From assembly GCA_913009865.1 (NCBI GenBank), contig CAJVYK010000031.1, positions 1 through 14,188 on the forward strand: a stretch of DNA of 14,188 nt, in the 5' to 3' direction. Below, piece by piece: positions 1 to 5,374 of this stretch. Under the pieces are notes generated by a model. The model saw nothing but the letters and a program-made list of their open reading frames with translations, was not told the DNA's origin and searched no databases. Within the stretch, counting starts at the first letter, position 1, and each line of letters starts with the position of its first letter. A program made the translations under genes and the position numbers. This DNA is from an uncultured bacterium. GTDB taxonomy: Bacteria; Planctomycetota; Phycisphaerae; Sedimentisphaerales; Anaerobacaceae.

Positions 1-51
1 ATTCGATAAATTATTAAATGTGAGGTTATATGTCTTTTTTTTTTTTTTTTT
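1..51. other. doubtful end sequence with poly-T run
   Basis: Bases 1-34 are AT-rich with no recognisable feature, and 35-51 are 17 consecutive T. The T run directly abuts a sequencing adapter. Read on the other strand it is the poly-A that an Illumina instrument reports after running off the end of an adapter. The run is therefore most likely an artefact, and bases 1-34 cannot be assumed to be contiguous with the rest of the window. Confidence 0.8.
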
Positions 52-117
52 CAAGCAGAAGACGGCATACGAGATAAAGGAATGTGACTGGAGTTCAGAC
101 GTGTGCTCTTCCGATCT
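52..117 (+). other. Illumina P7 / TruSeq index adapter (contamination)
   Basis: The sequence starts with the P7 flow-cell primer (CAAGCAGAAGACGGCATACG, then AGAT), continues with the eight bases AAAGGAAT at 76-83, and then the TruSeq read-2 primer (GTGACTGGAGTTCAGACGTG through CTCTTCCGATCT at 117). The order and orientation are exactly those of an indexed adapter joined to an insert that begins at 118. The index reads ATTCCTTT on the other strand, which I recall as TruSeq index 27. This is synthetic DNA carried into the assembly, not biology. Confidence 0.99.
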
Positions 118-195
118 TTTCTTGTTATATGTGCACTGTTTTCGACTGGCTGGGTGCTTTACTGGCTGATAGGCGGCTTTTTCAATATTGACTGA
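118..195 (+). CDS. C-terminal end of a membrane protein (partial)
   Basis: The frame opening at the adapter junction encodes about 25 residues ending in a TGA at 193-195. They are strongly hydrophobic and aromatic (VICALFSTGWVLYWLIGG, then FFNID), as expected for a last transmembrane helix with a short tail. The upstream part is lost at the adapter junction, so the family cannot be recognised. An upstream gene reading toward the pseudopilin is plausible, but this short frame could also be open by chance. Confidence 0.3.
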   Translation, partial: FLVICALFSTGWVLYWLIGGFFNID

Positions 196-318
196 GCATC
201 AAGCTTTTCAAAAAGTCTTATCGACAACTGTGCCATCTTGAACCCGCAAGTCCCATAATATTTTTTCTGCAAAAGCGTTTCGCTCTTTCAGCCGATACTT
301 CTATTTGTGCGAGATCAA

Positions 319-762
319 ATGAAAAGAGCATTTTCACTTGTTGAGTTGATGATAGTGGTTGCTCTTCTGGGCATCCTTGCCGCTATTGTTGTGCCGACAT
401 TTCAGGGACACGTAGTCCGGAGCAGGGAATCCGCAGCGAAGGACAACCTGCGTATATTACGAAACGCTATCGAAGTATACGCCGCCCAGCACGATGACGT
501 TCCGCCGGGATACATCAGCAATAACCCCACATCAACACCAACAGGACTTACAACAAAATTCCAATTAGAAAATGGTTACTTATCAGATATCCCTGAAAAC
601 TCATTCAATGGACTGAACACCATATTTGCTATAAGTAACGACACCCCTTTTCCAACATCTCCGGACAACTCAACGGGCTGGCTTTATAAGCCTTCAACCA
701 GAGAAATCCGGCTGAATTTAGCCGGCACGGACAGCGAAGGTATAAGTTATTTTAGTTACTGA
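319..762 (+). CDS. type II secretion / type IV pseudopilin (GspG-like)
   Basis: A 147-residue prepilin-like protein. The N-terminus is MKRA followed by FSLVELMIVVALLGILAAIV: a short basic leader, a cleavage site before Phe, Glu at mature position +5, and a hydrophobic assembly helix. It then continues as the amphipathic helix typical of pseudopilins (residues about 25-60) and a short globular tail ending GWLYKPSTREIRLN...SYFSY. Such proteins are cleaved and methylated by a prepilin peptidase and polymerise into the pseudopilus of a type II secretion system or a type IV pilus. The residue before the cut is Ala rather than the usual Gly, which is frequent in planctomycete prepilins. I chose the ATG at 319; an in-frame GTG at 307 would only lengthen the basic leader. 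No clear ribosome binding site is visible. The stop overlaps the convergent lipoprotein gene by 11 bp. No other secretion genes are in the window, so the exact system is open. Confidence 0.85.
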   Translation: MKRAFSLVELMIVVALLGILAAIVVPTFQGHVVRSRESAAKDNLRILRNAIEVYAAQHDDVPPGYISNNPTSTPTGLTTKFQLENGYLSDIPENSFNGLNTIFAISNDTPFPTSPDNSTGWLYKPSTREIRLNLAGTDSEGISYFSY

Positions 763-1267
763 TCTTTATAAATTTCATGAGCTTAGGGGTTATTTCGCCT
801 TGAGGAAACCTCGGGCCGTAATCGAATCTCTCCGCGATAACCGCATCCCACTGCTTGCCGTCCTCAGAAATAGCGCCAACGAACAATGTTTCATTACTGC
901 CTTTAATTTCATTATCTAAGAACTTGATATGAATTTTTTCTACTTTTATCGTTACTTCCAGTTCACTTCTTTCGGGATAATAGTATAAAGGGAAATCGCC
1001 GCTTTTATAGCTGCTCTTGCTGCCGTCTTTCATGTCGATATAGGTGGTTTTGTTCGGTATGACCATCGCCTCGCCCATCGGAAAAATCGCAGATTCGACC
1101 AGTCCGTCTTTGGATATTACAATCTGCCAGGGCGATTTTTCCGCTTTCCAGGTACCTGCTATCCTGCTGTAGTCGATATTTTTAACATTTCGGACATCGC
1201 CGGTTTGACAGCCGCCAAGCCCCGACAGAAAAACCGCACATCCAATCAGTACCACTAACTGCTTCAT
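752..1267 (-). CDS. putative lipoprotein, function unknown
   Basis: A 171-residue protein starting MKQLVVLIGCAVFLSGLGGC, a signal peptide with lipobox LGGC, so Cys20 would be lipidated and the protein anchored in a membrane. The start at 1267 is preferred over a longer frame beginning at 1294, because a good AGAGAGGA ribosome binding site lies just upstream and the signal peptide begins there. The mature part opens with IAGTWKAEKSPWQIVISKDG and alternates short beta-like strands (LEVTIKVEKIHIKF), resembling small beta-barrel lipoproteins that start with a GTW motif. This resemblance is only general; I do not recognise the family. It is convergent with and overlaps the pseudopilin gene by 11 bp. 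It lies downstream of the GxxExxY gene on the same strand, separated by a 45-bp repeat-bearing spacer. Confidence 0.75.
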   Translation of the reverse strand: MKQLVVLIGCAVFLSGLGGCQTGDVRNVKNIDYSRIAGTWKAEKSPWQIVISKDGLVESAIFPMGEAMVIPNKTTYIDMKDGSKSSYKSGDFPLYYYPERSELEVTIKVEKIHIKFLDNEIKGSNETLFVGAISEDGKQWDAVIAERFDYGPRFPQGEITPKLMKFIKISN

Positions 1268-1284
1268 AATACCTATCCTCTCTT

Positions 1285-1310
1285 TCGCCACCAAGGCACA
1301 AAGACACCAA
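1285..1310 (-). repeat. dispersed intergenic repeat, 'TTTGTGCCTTGGTGGC' type
   Basis: On the minus strand this reads CTTGGTGTCTTTGTGCCTTG followed by GTGGC. A related stretch, in the opposite orientation, lies on the other side of the GxxExxY gene at 1748-1787, and a weaker relative (TTTGTGCCTTTTCGTGGCTG) is at 11539-11558. The two nearer copies thus form an imperfect inverted pair around one gene. Confidence 0.6.
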
Positions 1311-1312
1311 GA

Positions 1313-1705
1313 TTATAAGATAATTCGTTTTATGCCATTTTTTACGACGGGAACATTAAAATTAATCAGAAAACCTATACGTTTACCCGTTAATTTCAAG
1401 TAGCTTAACAACTGGGCTTCCCACACAGGATTCATTTTGTCCACAGCTTTTATTTCACAGATAATAAGCTCTTCAACCATTACATCCAATCGCAGCCCCT
1501 CATCAAATGTAATCCCATCATACTTTATAGGCATATCTACCTGCCTCTGACAGGACACCCCTTTTTTTGACAACTCGTGGCAAAAACAAACTTCGTACAC
1601 CTTTTCCAAAAGCCCGGGTCCCAACGCCTTATGTACCGAATAAGCAGCATCTACTATCTTTGCTGCAACGGCCTCTTCCCTTTCAGAAGTTTTTTCAAAC
1701 TCCAC
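1313..1705 (-). CDS. GxxExxY protein (PDDEXK-like)
   Basis: A 130-residue protein with the family signature GPGLLEKVYE near residue 30, which gives the name GxxExxY, preceded by the typical AAYSVHKAL helix. The C-terminal half carries LRLDVMVEE and ICEIKAV, an Asp followed by Glu-x-Lys that matches the catalytic core of PD-(D/E)XK nucleases, and ends with the usual GFLINFNVPVVKNGIKRIIL. The length is normal for the family. The biochemical role of these proteins is not established; a nuclease-like fold is inferred from the motif. The start is a GTG with AGGAG six bases upstream; no better ATG exists. These small genes are abundant in planctomycete and sediment genomes, usually alone and amid intergenic repeats, as here. 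Confidence 0.9.
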   Translation of the reverse strand: MEFEKTSEREEAVAAKIVDAAYSVHKALGPGLLEKVYEVCFCHELSKKGVSCQRQVDMPIKYDGITFDEGLRLDVMVEELIICEIKAVDKMNPVWEAQLLSYLKLTGKRIGFLINFNVPVVKNGIKRIIL

Positions 1706-1731
1706 TTGTTACTCCTTTAGCCACACTTATT

Positions 1732-1791
1732 TTTTGATTTTTAATTCCTTTGTGTCTTTGTGTACCTGTGCCTTAGGTATTCGTGGCTAAT
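1732..1791 (+). repeat. composite intergenic repeat (two repeat families joined)
   Basis: Contains TTGATTTTTAATT (near 1735), then CTTTGTGTCTTTGTG (about 1748-1762), then ACCTGTGCCTTAGGTAT (1764-1780) and TCGTGGCTAA. The 17-bp ACCTGTGCCTTAGGTAT occurs again exactly, in reverse orientation, at 5264-5280 downstream of rodA. The CTTTGTGTCTTTGTG part matches, in inverse orientation, the copy at 1285-1310. Confidence 0.65.
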
Positions 1792-1796
1792 TATAA

Positions 1797-1830
1797 ACAA
1801 AAAAAGAGGCAAGTCAAAGACTTGCCTCTT
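1797..1830 (-). terminator. rho-independent terminator of the PEP-CTERM gene
   Basis: A perfect 12-bp stem (AAGAGGCAAGTC at 1804-1815 with GACTTGCCTCTT at 1819-1830) closes a 3-base loop. On the minus strand it is followed directly by a seven-T run (complement of 1799-1805). It lies 37 bp past the stop of the PEP-CTERM gene and would separate it from the GxxExxY gene downstream. Confidence 0.92.
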
Positions 1831-1866
1831 AATAAACCTAATCTATTGGTTTTCTTGGCCAACGTC

Positions 1867-2385
1867 TTAAGCAACTTTACGACGACGCAGGAACAATCCA
1901 CCCAGACCGAGTAACGCAATCGTCATCGGCTCTGGTACTACTGTATAAGTGTCAAGCGTGACGCCTCCCGTATCCAACAGGTAAGCAGTACCTGAACCAG
2001 TAGTGCTGGAAGTTACTAACGTGCCATTTGGAATTAGCAGAAAGTCCAGATCTTTGATATCAATCTGCTTTGCGGCCTTAACCGCACCCGCAGGCAGACT
2101 CAGAAGGGCTTCAAAACCACCAGCATTTGCCATAGCATCAGTAATCGCGCTGCCATTACCACCAAACACCATGGTTATACTCGACAGTGAAAAGACGCCA
2201 TTCAGTCCGTCGTCGGCATATACCATAAAGTTTGTTGCAGCTTCACCCGCAATAGTAGAACCGGCACCAATCAAATCTATAGTTGCTGAAGTAGTATCGC
2301 CGGAGCCACTCAACGACGTAGTCAGAACTGCGCTCGCCGTCGAAGCCATACCAAGAACCAACATTAAAATTAACAATTTCTTCAT
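1867..2385 (-). CDS. PEP-CTERM sorting-domain exported protein
   Basis: A 172-residue secreted protein. The start at 2385 gives MKKLLILMLVLGMASTASA, a clean signal peptide cut after ASA, with AAGGAG seven bases upstream; an upstream in-frame ATG at 2409 would add a charged extension and is less likely. The mature part is low-complexity and rich in Ser, Thr, Gly and Ala with no Cys. The C-terminus is a textbook PEP-CTERM signal: VPEP, a hydrophobic segment (MTIALLGLGGLF) and a basic tail RRRKVA. In this system the signal is recognised by an exosortase and the protein is processed at the cell surface, often with exopolysaccharide production. No exosortase is in the window. The gene follows the dockerin-like gene on the same strand with a 146-bp gap and has its own terminator. 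Confidence 0.9.
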   Translation of the reverse strand: MKKLLILMLVLGMASTASAVLTTSLSGSGDTTSATIDLIGAGSTIAGEAATNFMVYADDGLNGVFSLSSITMVFGGNGSAITDAMANAGGFEALLSLPAGAVKAAKQIDIKDLDFLLIPNGTLVTSSTTGSGTAYLLDTGGVTLDTYTVVPEPMTIALLGLGGLFLRRRKVA

Positions 2386-2424
2386 CACATTTCTCCTTCT
2401 AAAAAACACTATTACTTCCTTACC

Positions 2425-2438
2425 TTACTTCGAAGTAA
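2425..2438. promoter_or_regulatory. 14-bp perfect palindrome upstream of the PEP-CTERM gene
   Basis: TTACTTCGAAGTAA is a perfect palindrome 39 bp upstream of the chosen start. It could be an operator or a small mRNA hairpin. No sigma-54 type GG-N10-GC element, which drives some PEP-CTERM genes, was seen in the spacer. The functional assignment is a guess. Confidence 0.3.
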
Positions 2439-2531
2439 CAACGTATTTCTCCAAAGTTTAATACTACATTTTTTCCAAATCGACATTACGGACACCTAAT
2501 ACTCTGCAGGCGGCCACGCTTTTGTTGCTCT

Positions 2532-3425
2532 TTATGGAATATAAGTTGGGCAATCAGCCAAGCTTGCACTCGTAGCTTTCCAACTGGTAGCCAGAATAGT
2601 CAAGTCGGCATTGTAAACAGACAGATTACCTACAAAGAGCAGAGGTTCTTCAGCATGGTTAAAGTCTGCATCAGGGTCAGCACCACCTTCGGGGGCCTTC
2701 TTCCAACTGGCAGCCAGAATAGTCAGGTCAGCATTGTAAACTCTCAAGTTACCCACGAAAAGCAAAGGTTCTTCGGCATTGTCAGCATCACCGCGACACT
2801 GATATTGCCAGCACCAACTGGTTGGATCTTTACCTGCTGCTACATACCTGTCATAGAGCGCCTGTTCCGTTGGTGTGAGCAGATCACGACAAGCAGGAGC
2901 TAATGCCACAGAAGTGGTTACCGGCAGATTCGTTACCGCCGGCCCAGCAGTTTCCAGCACCACATCACCGCGGGCCGAGTTACCGGCAACGGTCAGAGTG
3001 CAATCCGTGTCCACCGTAACTCTGCAAAGCAATCCGCTAAGTGGCGGCTGGTTGCCGTCTTCATACAGTGCACCCATTTCGATAGTGATGCCGCTGGTTC
3101 CCAAACCACCGAGAGCGCCTGGGGCATTAACATCAGCGACCGGGGTATTGTAATCGGTAACGCTGCCGCCCACAATCACGATTCCACCGGGAAAGATGCC
3201 ATAGCCCTTGCTAACGCTGTTGGACTCACCAACATTGTAATCTGAGATGGCAATAATATTGCCATCGCTGACCGTAATGTCCAGTCCGAACGCACTTACA
3301 TTCGCATCCGACGTATAGCTGATAGCGACTACCCCACCACCTTCATCGGTAGCGGTAATGGTAACGCCGGCCCACGCCGGTACGGCAAGTGCCAGGACTG
3401 CCATAGCTAAAACAATTTTCTTCAT
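2532..3425 (-). CDS. secreted cohesin-like protein with duplicated dockerin-like tail
   Basis: A 297-residue exported protein. Residues 1-19 (MKKIVLAMAVLALAVPAWA) are a signal peptide. Residues 20-175 are a beta-rich domain with VSAFGLDITVSDGNI, resembling the strand pattern of cohesin-type domains. A linker (DLLTPTEQALYDRYVAAGKD, then WCWQYQC) leads to two tandem copies of a dockerin-like unit: GDADNAEEPLLFVGNLRVYN... at 212-242 and ADFNHAEEPLLFVGNLSVYN... at 253-283, offset by 41 residues. Each has an Asp/Asn-rich loop that could bind calcium and ends in NADLTILAxSWK. This duplicated tail is typical of Phycisphaerae surface proteins. The N-terminal cohesin likeness is weaker than the tail assignment. 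The start has AAAGGA about ten bases upstream. A foldable leader precedes the gene. Its ligand or partner is unknown. Confidence 0.8.
   Translation of the reverse strand: MKKIVLAMAVLALAVPAWAGVTITATDEGGGVVAISYTSDANVSAFGLDITVSDGNIIAISDYNVGESNSVSKGYGIFPGGIVIVGGSVTDYNTPVADVNAPGALGGLGTSGITIEMGALYEDGNQPPLSGLLCRVTVDTDCTLTVAGNSARGDVVLETAGPAVTNLPVTTSVALAPACRDLLTPTEQALYDRYVAAGKDPTSWCWQYQCRGDADNAEEPLLFVGNLRVYNADLTILAASWKKAPEGGADPDADFNHAEEPLLFVGNLSVYNADLTILATSWKATSASLADCPTYIP
2577..2669 (-). repeat. second dockerin-like repeat unit
   Basis: DNA encoding residues 253-283 of the dockerin-like protein. It repeats the unit at 2700-2792 with a 123-bp period. Long stretches are identical or nearly so (for example AGCCAGAATAGTCA on the plus strand), which indicates a fairly recent internal duplication or gene conversion. 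Confidence 0.8.
2700..2792 (-). repeat. first dockerin-like repeat unit
   Basis: DNA encoding residues 212-242; partner of the unit at 2577-2669. Both keep the Asp-rich loop and the NADLTILAxSW helix, so both copies look functional. Confidence 0.8.
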
Positions 3426-3455
3426 AATACAACCGTCCTTTCTTTTTGTCTTTTC

Positions 3456-3584
3456 GCAGAGCTATACGCTCTGCACCGTCTTGGTTTCATCTCGCTCCTA
3501 CCGGAAAAACCCGCTACGCCTGCTTATATCCCGGATACTTAAATGCTTTATTCTTATTTGGATACAGCGTTTCGGCTGGTAGGA
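3456..3584 (-). promoter_or_regulatory. structured 5' leader of the dockerin-like gene (candidate RNA element)
   Basis: In the 5' leader three helices can form. A long-range 7-bp stem pairs TCCTACC (plus strand 3496-3502) with GGTAGGA (3578-3584). Inside it, ACGC, TG and TATCC (3516-3519, 3521-3522, 3527-3531) pair with GGATACAGCGT (3560-3570), leaving small bulges on one side. Nearer the gene, GCAGAGC (3456-3462) pairs with GCTCTGC (3468-3474) over a 5-base loop, about 30 bases before the start codon. The nested layout suggests a cis-acting RNA. I compared it mentally with c-di-GMP-I, SAM and cobalamin riboswitches; isolated words match (GATGAAACC, GTAGCGGG), but none of the full consensus is there. 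No expression evidence is available. Confidence 0.35.
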
Positions 3585-3990
3585 ACAGACAACCTATGAG
3601 TTTTCCCCTTTCGCCTTTCCGTCCTCCTTTCTCGCCGATTGGCGAAAATGCGTGCGAAAGCTTATTACGCACAGGTTACTATTTGGTGAAGGTTAGTGTA
3701 AAATACCATAAGCTCCTGCGTAAATCAAGGAAAAAATGTAAAAAACCCAAAAAAATTGAAGAATTTAGCTTATAACCAGCGGTTAGGAATGATGGCAGGA
3801 GATATGTCTCAGTTGTCAATTTAGGGAAATAGGGCTATTTTGGGGGGGCTTATGCCGGCGAATCGGGACTACGGCAGGCAAAAGCTGAAAAAGCGTAAAC
3901 TGAAGCTGAAAACTGTTGAATTTTCAGCTTTTACTCCATAGTTTTTAGTTTTTCGCTTTTAGTTTTTCGCTTCTTTGTTATTTTGCCGTT
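3585..3990. other. divergent intergenic region with hairpin and 14-bp tandem repeat
   Basis: Lies between the divergently transcribed dockerin-like gene and rodA. A 10-bp perfect stem is formed by AAGCTGAAAA (3903-3912) and TTTTCAGCTT (3921-3930) over an 8-base loop. Just after it, TTTTAGTTTTTCGC occurs twice in exact tandem (3943-3956, 3957-3970), ending 20 bp before rodA. A seven-G run is at 3842-3848. The short frames open here have no domain or codon signal and are not called as genes. Confidence 0.6.
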
Positions 3991-5232
3991 ATGTACAGCT
4001 TTCTAAAAGGACGACTTATAGTTGTACGGCTTATTCTGCTGGCAGCCGTTTTAGCTCTGGTTGCCGTTGGGATAGCGGCTATCTATTCGGTCGGCCATCC
4101 TGCAGAATCCAGCCCTGCCGGCCAGACTGACGATTTGGCCAATTTCTGGAAAAAACAGGTCGTATTCGCTGTGCTTGGGGTCGTTGGGTTCATAGTGGTT
4201 AACCTGGTTAATTATCGACGGCTCGGGGCGTTAAGCTACTGGATATACACTTCTGTGCTGCTGCTTTTGGCCGTGTTACTGCTCGATAAGGTTGTGGATA
4301 TACCATTTGTCCCTGTCATTAACAGCGCTCGCCGATGGCTGAGAATTGGAACCGCTTCCAGGTTCCTGCAGGTTCAGCCGTCAGAATTTTGCAAGTTGGC
4401 GTTTATCCTGGCATTGGCCTGGTATCTGCGTTATCGCAGCAACTACCGCAGTTTCCGTGCTCTGATTGGCCCTTTTGCCCTGACGCTTCTGCCGATGGTT
4501 CTGATTTTGCTTGAGCCGGACCTGGGAACAGTGCTTTTGATGATGCCGGTTCTGTTTGCAATGCTCTTTGTCGCGGGCGCGAAGGTTAAGCATTTGTTAA
4601 TTATAGTACTTATGGCGGTATTGGTAAGTCCTCTGCTGTGGCACTATATGCAGTCTTATCAGCGAACCAGAATAAGCAGTGTGCTTTTGCAAAGCGGATG
4701 GGTTCAGGAAAAAGTCCTGCAGTATCCAGCGCTTGGCGAAATTCTGGTCGGCAGGAAGTTCAGCACAAAAAGATGGGAGAACGACTGGGGTTATCATTTG
4801 ATACGTTCGAAATATGCAGTCGCTTCCGGCCGGATGAGTGGGTACGGCTTTCGACGAGGCCCTTTTATCAAATACAACTTTCTGCCGGAAAGGCACAACG
4901 ACTTCATATTTGCCGCCATTGCCCATCAATGGGGCTTTCTGGGCGGCGCAGCCCTGCTGGGGCTTTATGCGATTATTATTGGTTGCGGATTGGAAATCGC
5001 GGCGCACAATACCGACCCGTTCGGCAGATTGCTCGCTGTCGGCATTGTGGCGATGTTTGTGGTTGAGGTTATCGTTAATGTGAGTATGACACTGGGGTTG
5101 ATGCCAATCACGGGCCTGACCCTGCCGTTGGTAAGTTATGGCGGCTCGAGTCTTCTGGTCAGTATGGCTTCTGTGGGATTGCTTAATAATGTCGGCCGAT
5201 ACCGGCCTTTCAGCGTCGCCCGTAAACCGTAA
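3991..5232 (+). CDS. rodA: RodA-type SEDS peptidoglycan glycosyltransferase
   Basis: A 413-residue polytopic membrane protein of the SEDS family (RodA/FtsW/SpoVE) with about ten hydrophobic helices. Diagnostic motifs appear in order: NSARRWLRIG, LQVQPSEFCKLAFI, EPDLGTVLLM, LPERHNDFIFAAIAHQWGFLG, and near the end GLMPITGLTLPLVSYGGSSLL. Asp304 in the ERHNDF loop corresponds to the essential extracellular Asp of RodA. SEDS proteins polymerise glycan strands from lipid II together with a class B penicillin-binding protein. The PERHNDFIFA motif and the adjacent gene support RodA over FtsW, but the two are hard to separate by eye. A roughly 60-residue loop before the catalytic motif is long. No ribosome binding site is visible before the ATG at 3991, which starts directly in a hydrophobic protein. 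murJ follows after 142 bp, fitting a cell-wall synthesis pair. Confidence 0.92.
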   Translation: MYSFLKGRLIVVRLILLAAVLALVAVGIAAIYSVGHPAESSPAGQTDDLANFWKKQVVFAVLGVVGFIVVNLVNYRRLGALSYWIYTSVLLLLAVLLLDKVVDIPFVPVINSARRWLRIGTASRFLQVQPSEFCKLAFILALAWYLRYRSNYRSFRALIGPFALTLLPMVLILLEPDLGTVLLMMPVLFAMLFVAGAKVKHLLIIVLMAVLVSPLLWHYMQSYQRTRISSVLLQSGWVQEKVLQYPALGEILVGRKFSTKRWENDWGYHLIRSKYAVASGRMSGYGFRRGPFIKYNFLPERHNDFIFAAIAHQWGFLGGAALLGLYAIIIGCGLEIAAHNTDPFGRLLAVGIVAMFVVEVIVNVSMTLGLMPITGLTLPLVSYGGSSLLVSMASVGLLNNVGRYRPFSVARKP

Positions 5233-5239
5233 AACATAA

Positions 5240-5345
5240 GGAATGCAAAAATCAAAGATACCTATACCTAAGGCACAGGTGGCATAAATTAAAAATCAAA
5301 ATTGTGGAATCGCCCCTAAGGGGCGATGACTTCCTTAATTTTACA
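5240..5345 (-). repeat. palindromic intergenic repeat, copy after rodA
   Basis: On the minus strand the copy reads, in order: TGTAAAATTAAGGAAGTC, a hairpin, GATTCCACAATTTTGATTTT, TAATTTATGCC, ACCTGTGCCTTAGGTAT, then AGGTATCTTTGATTTTTG. The hairpin is an 8-bp perfect stem (ATCGCCCC at 5309-5316 with GGGGCGAT at 5320-5327, loop TAA). Related copies lie at 7151-7217 and 12191-12240, both in the other orientation. The GC-rich stem may also act as a terminator for rodA, but there is no T run, and the shared flanks show that it is a repeat. Confidence 0.75.
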
Positions 5346-5374
5346 TTTTGCTCTTTGATTTTTAATATCTCGTT

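Noticed and set aside
2003..2461. 152-residue plus-strand frame
   Set aside because: It lies opposite the PEP-CTERM gene, which has a ribosome site, signal peptide, sorting signal and terminator; the plus frame has none.
2386..2531. sigma-54 promoter for the PEP-CTERM gene
   Set aside because: No GG and GC pair with ten-base spacing in an acceptable context; TGGCCGCCTGCAG has the wrong spacing.
3585..3660. c-di-GMP-I riboswitch suggested by GGACGGAAAGGC on the minus strand
   Set aside because: The GAAA tetraloop helix and the receptor are not in the proper order and several invariant bases differ.
3446..3775. 109-residue plus-strand frame in the leader region
   Set aside because: No ribosome site or domain; it crosses the paired segments of the dockerin-gene leader and ends in a Lys-rich AT stretch.
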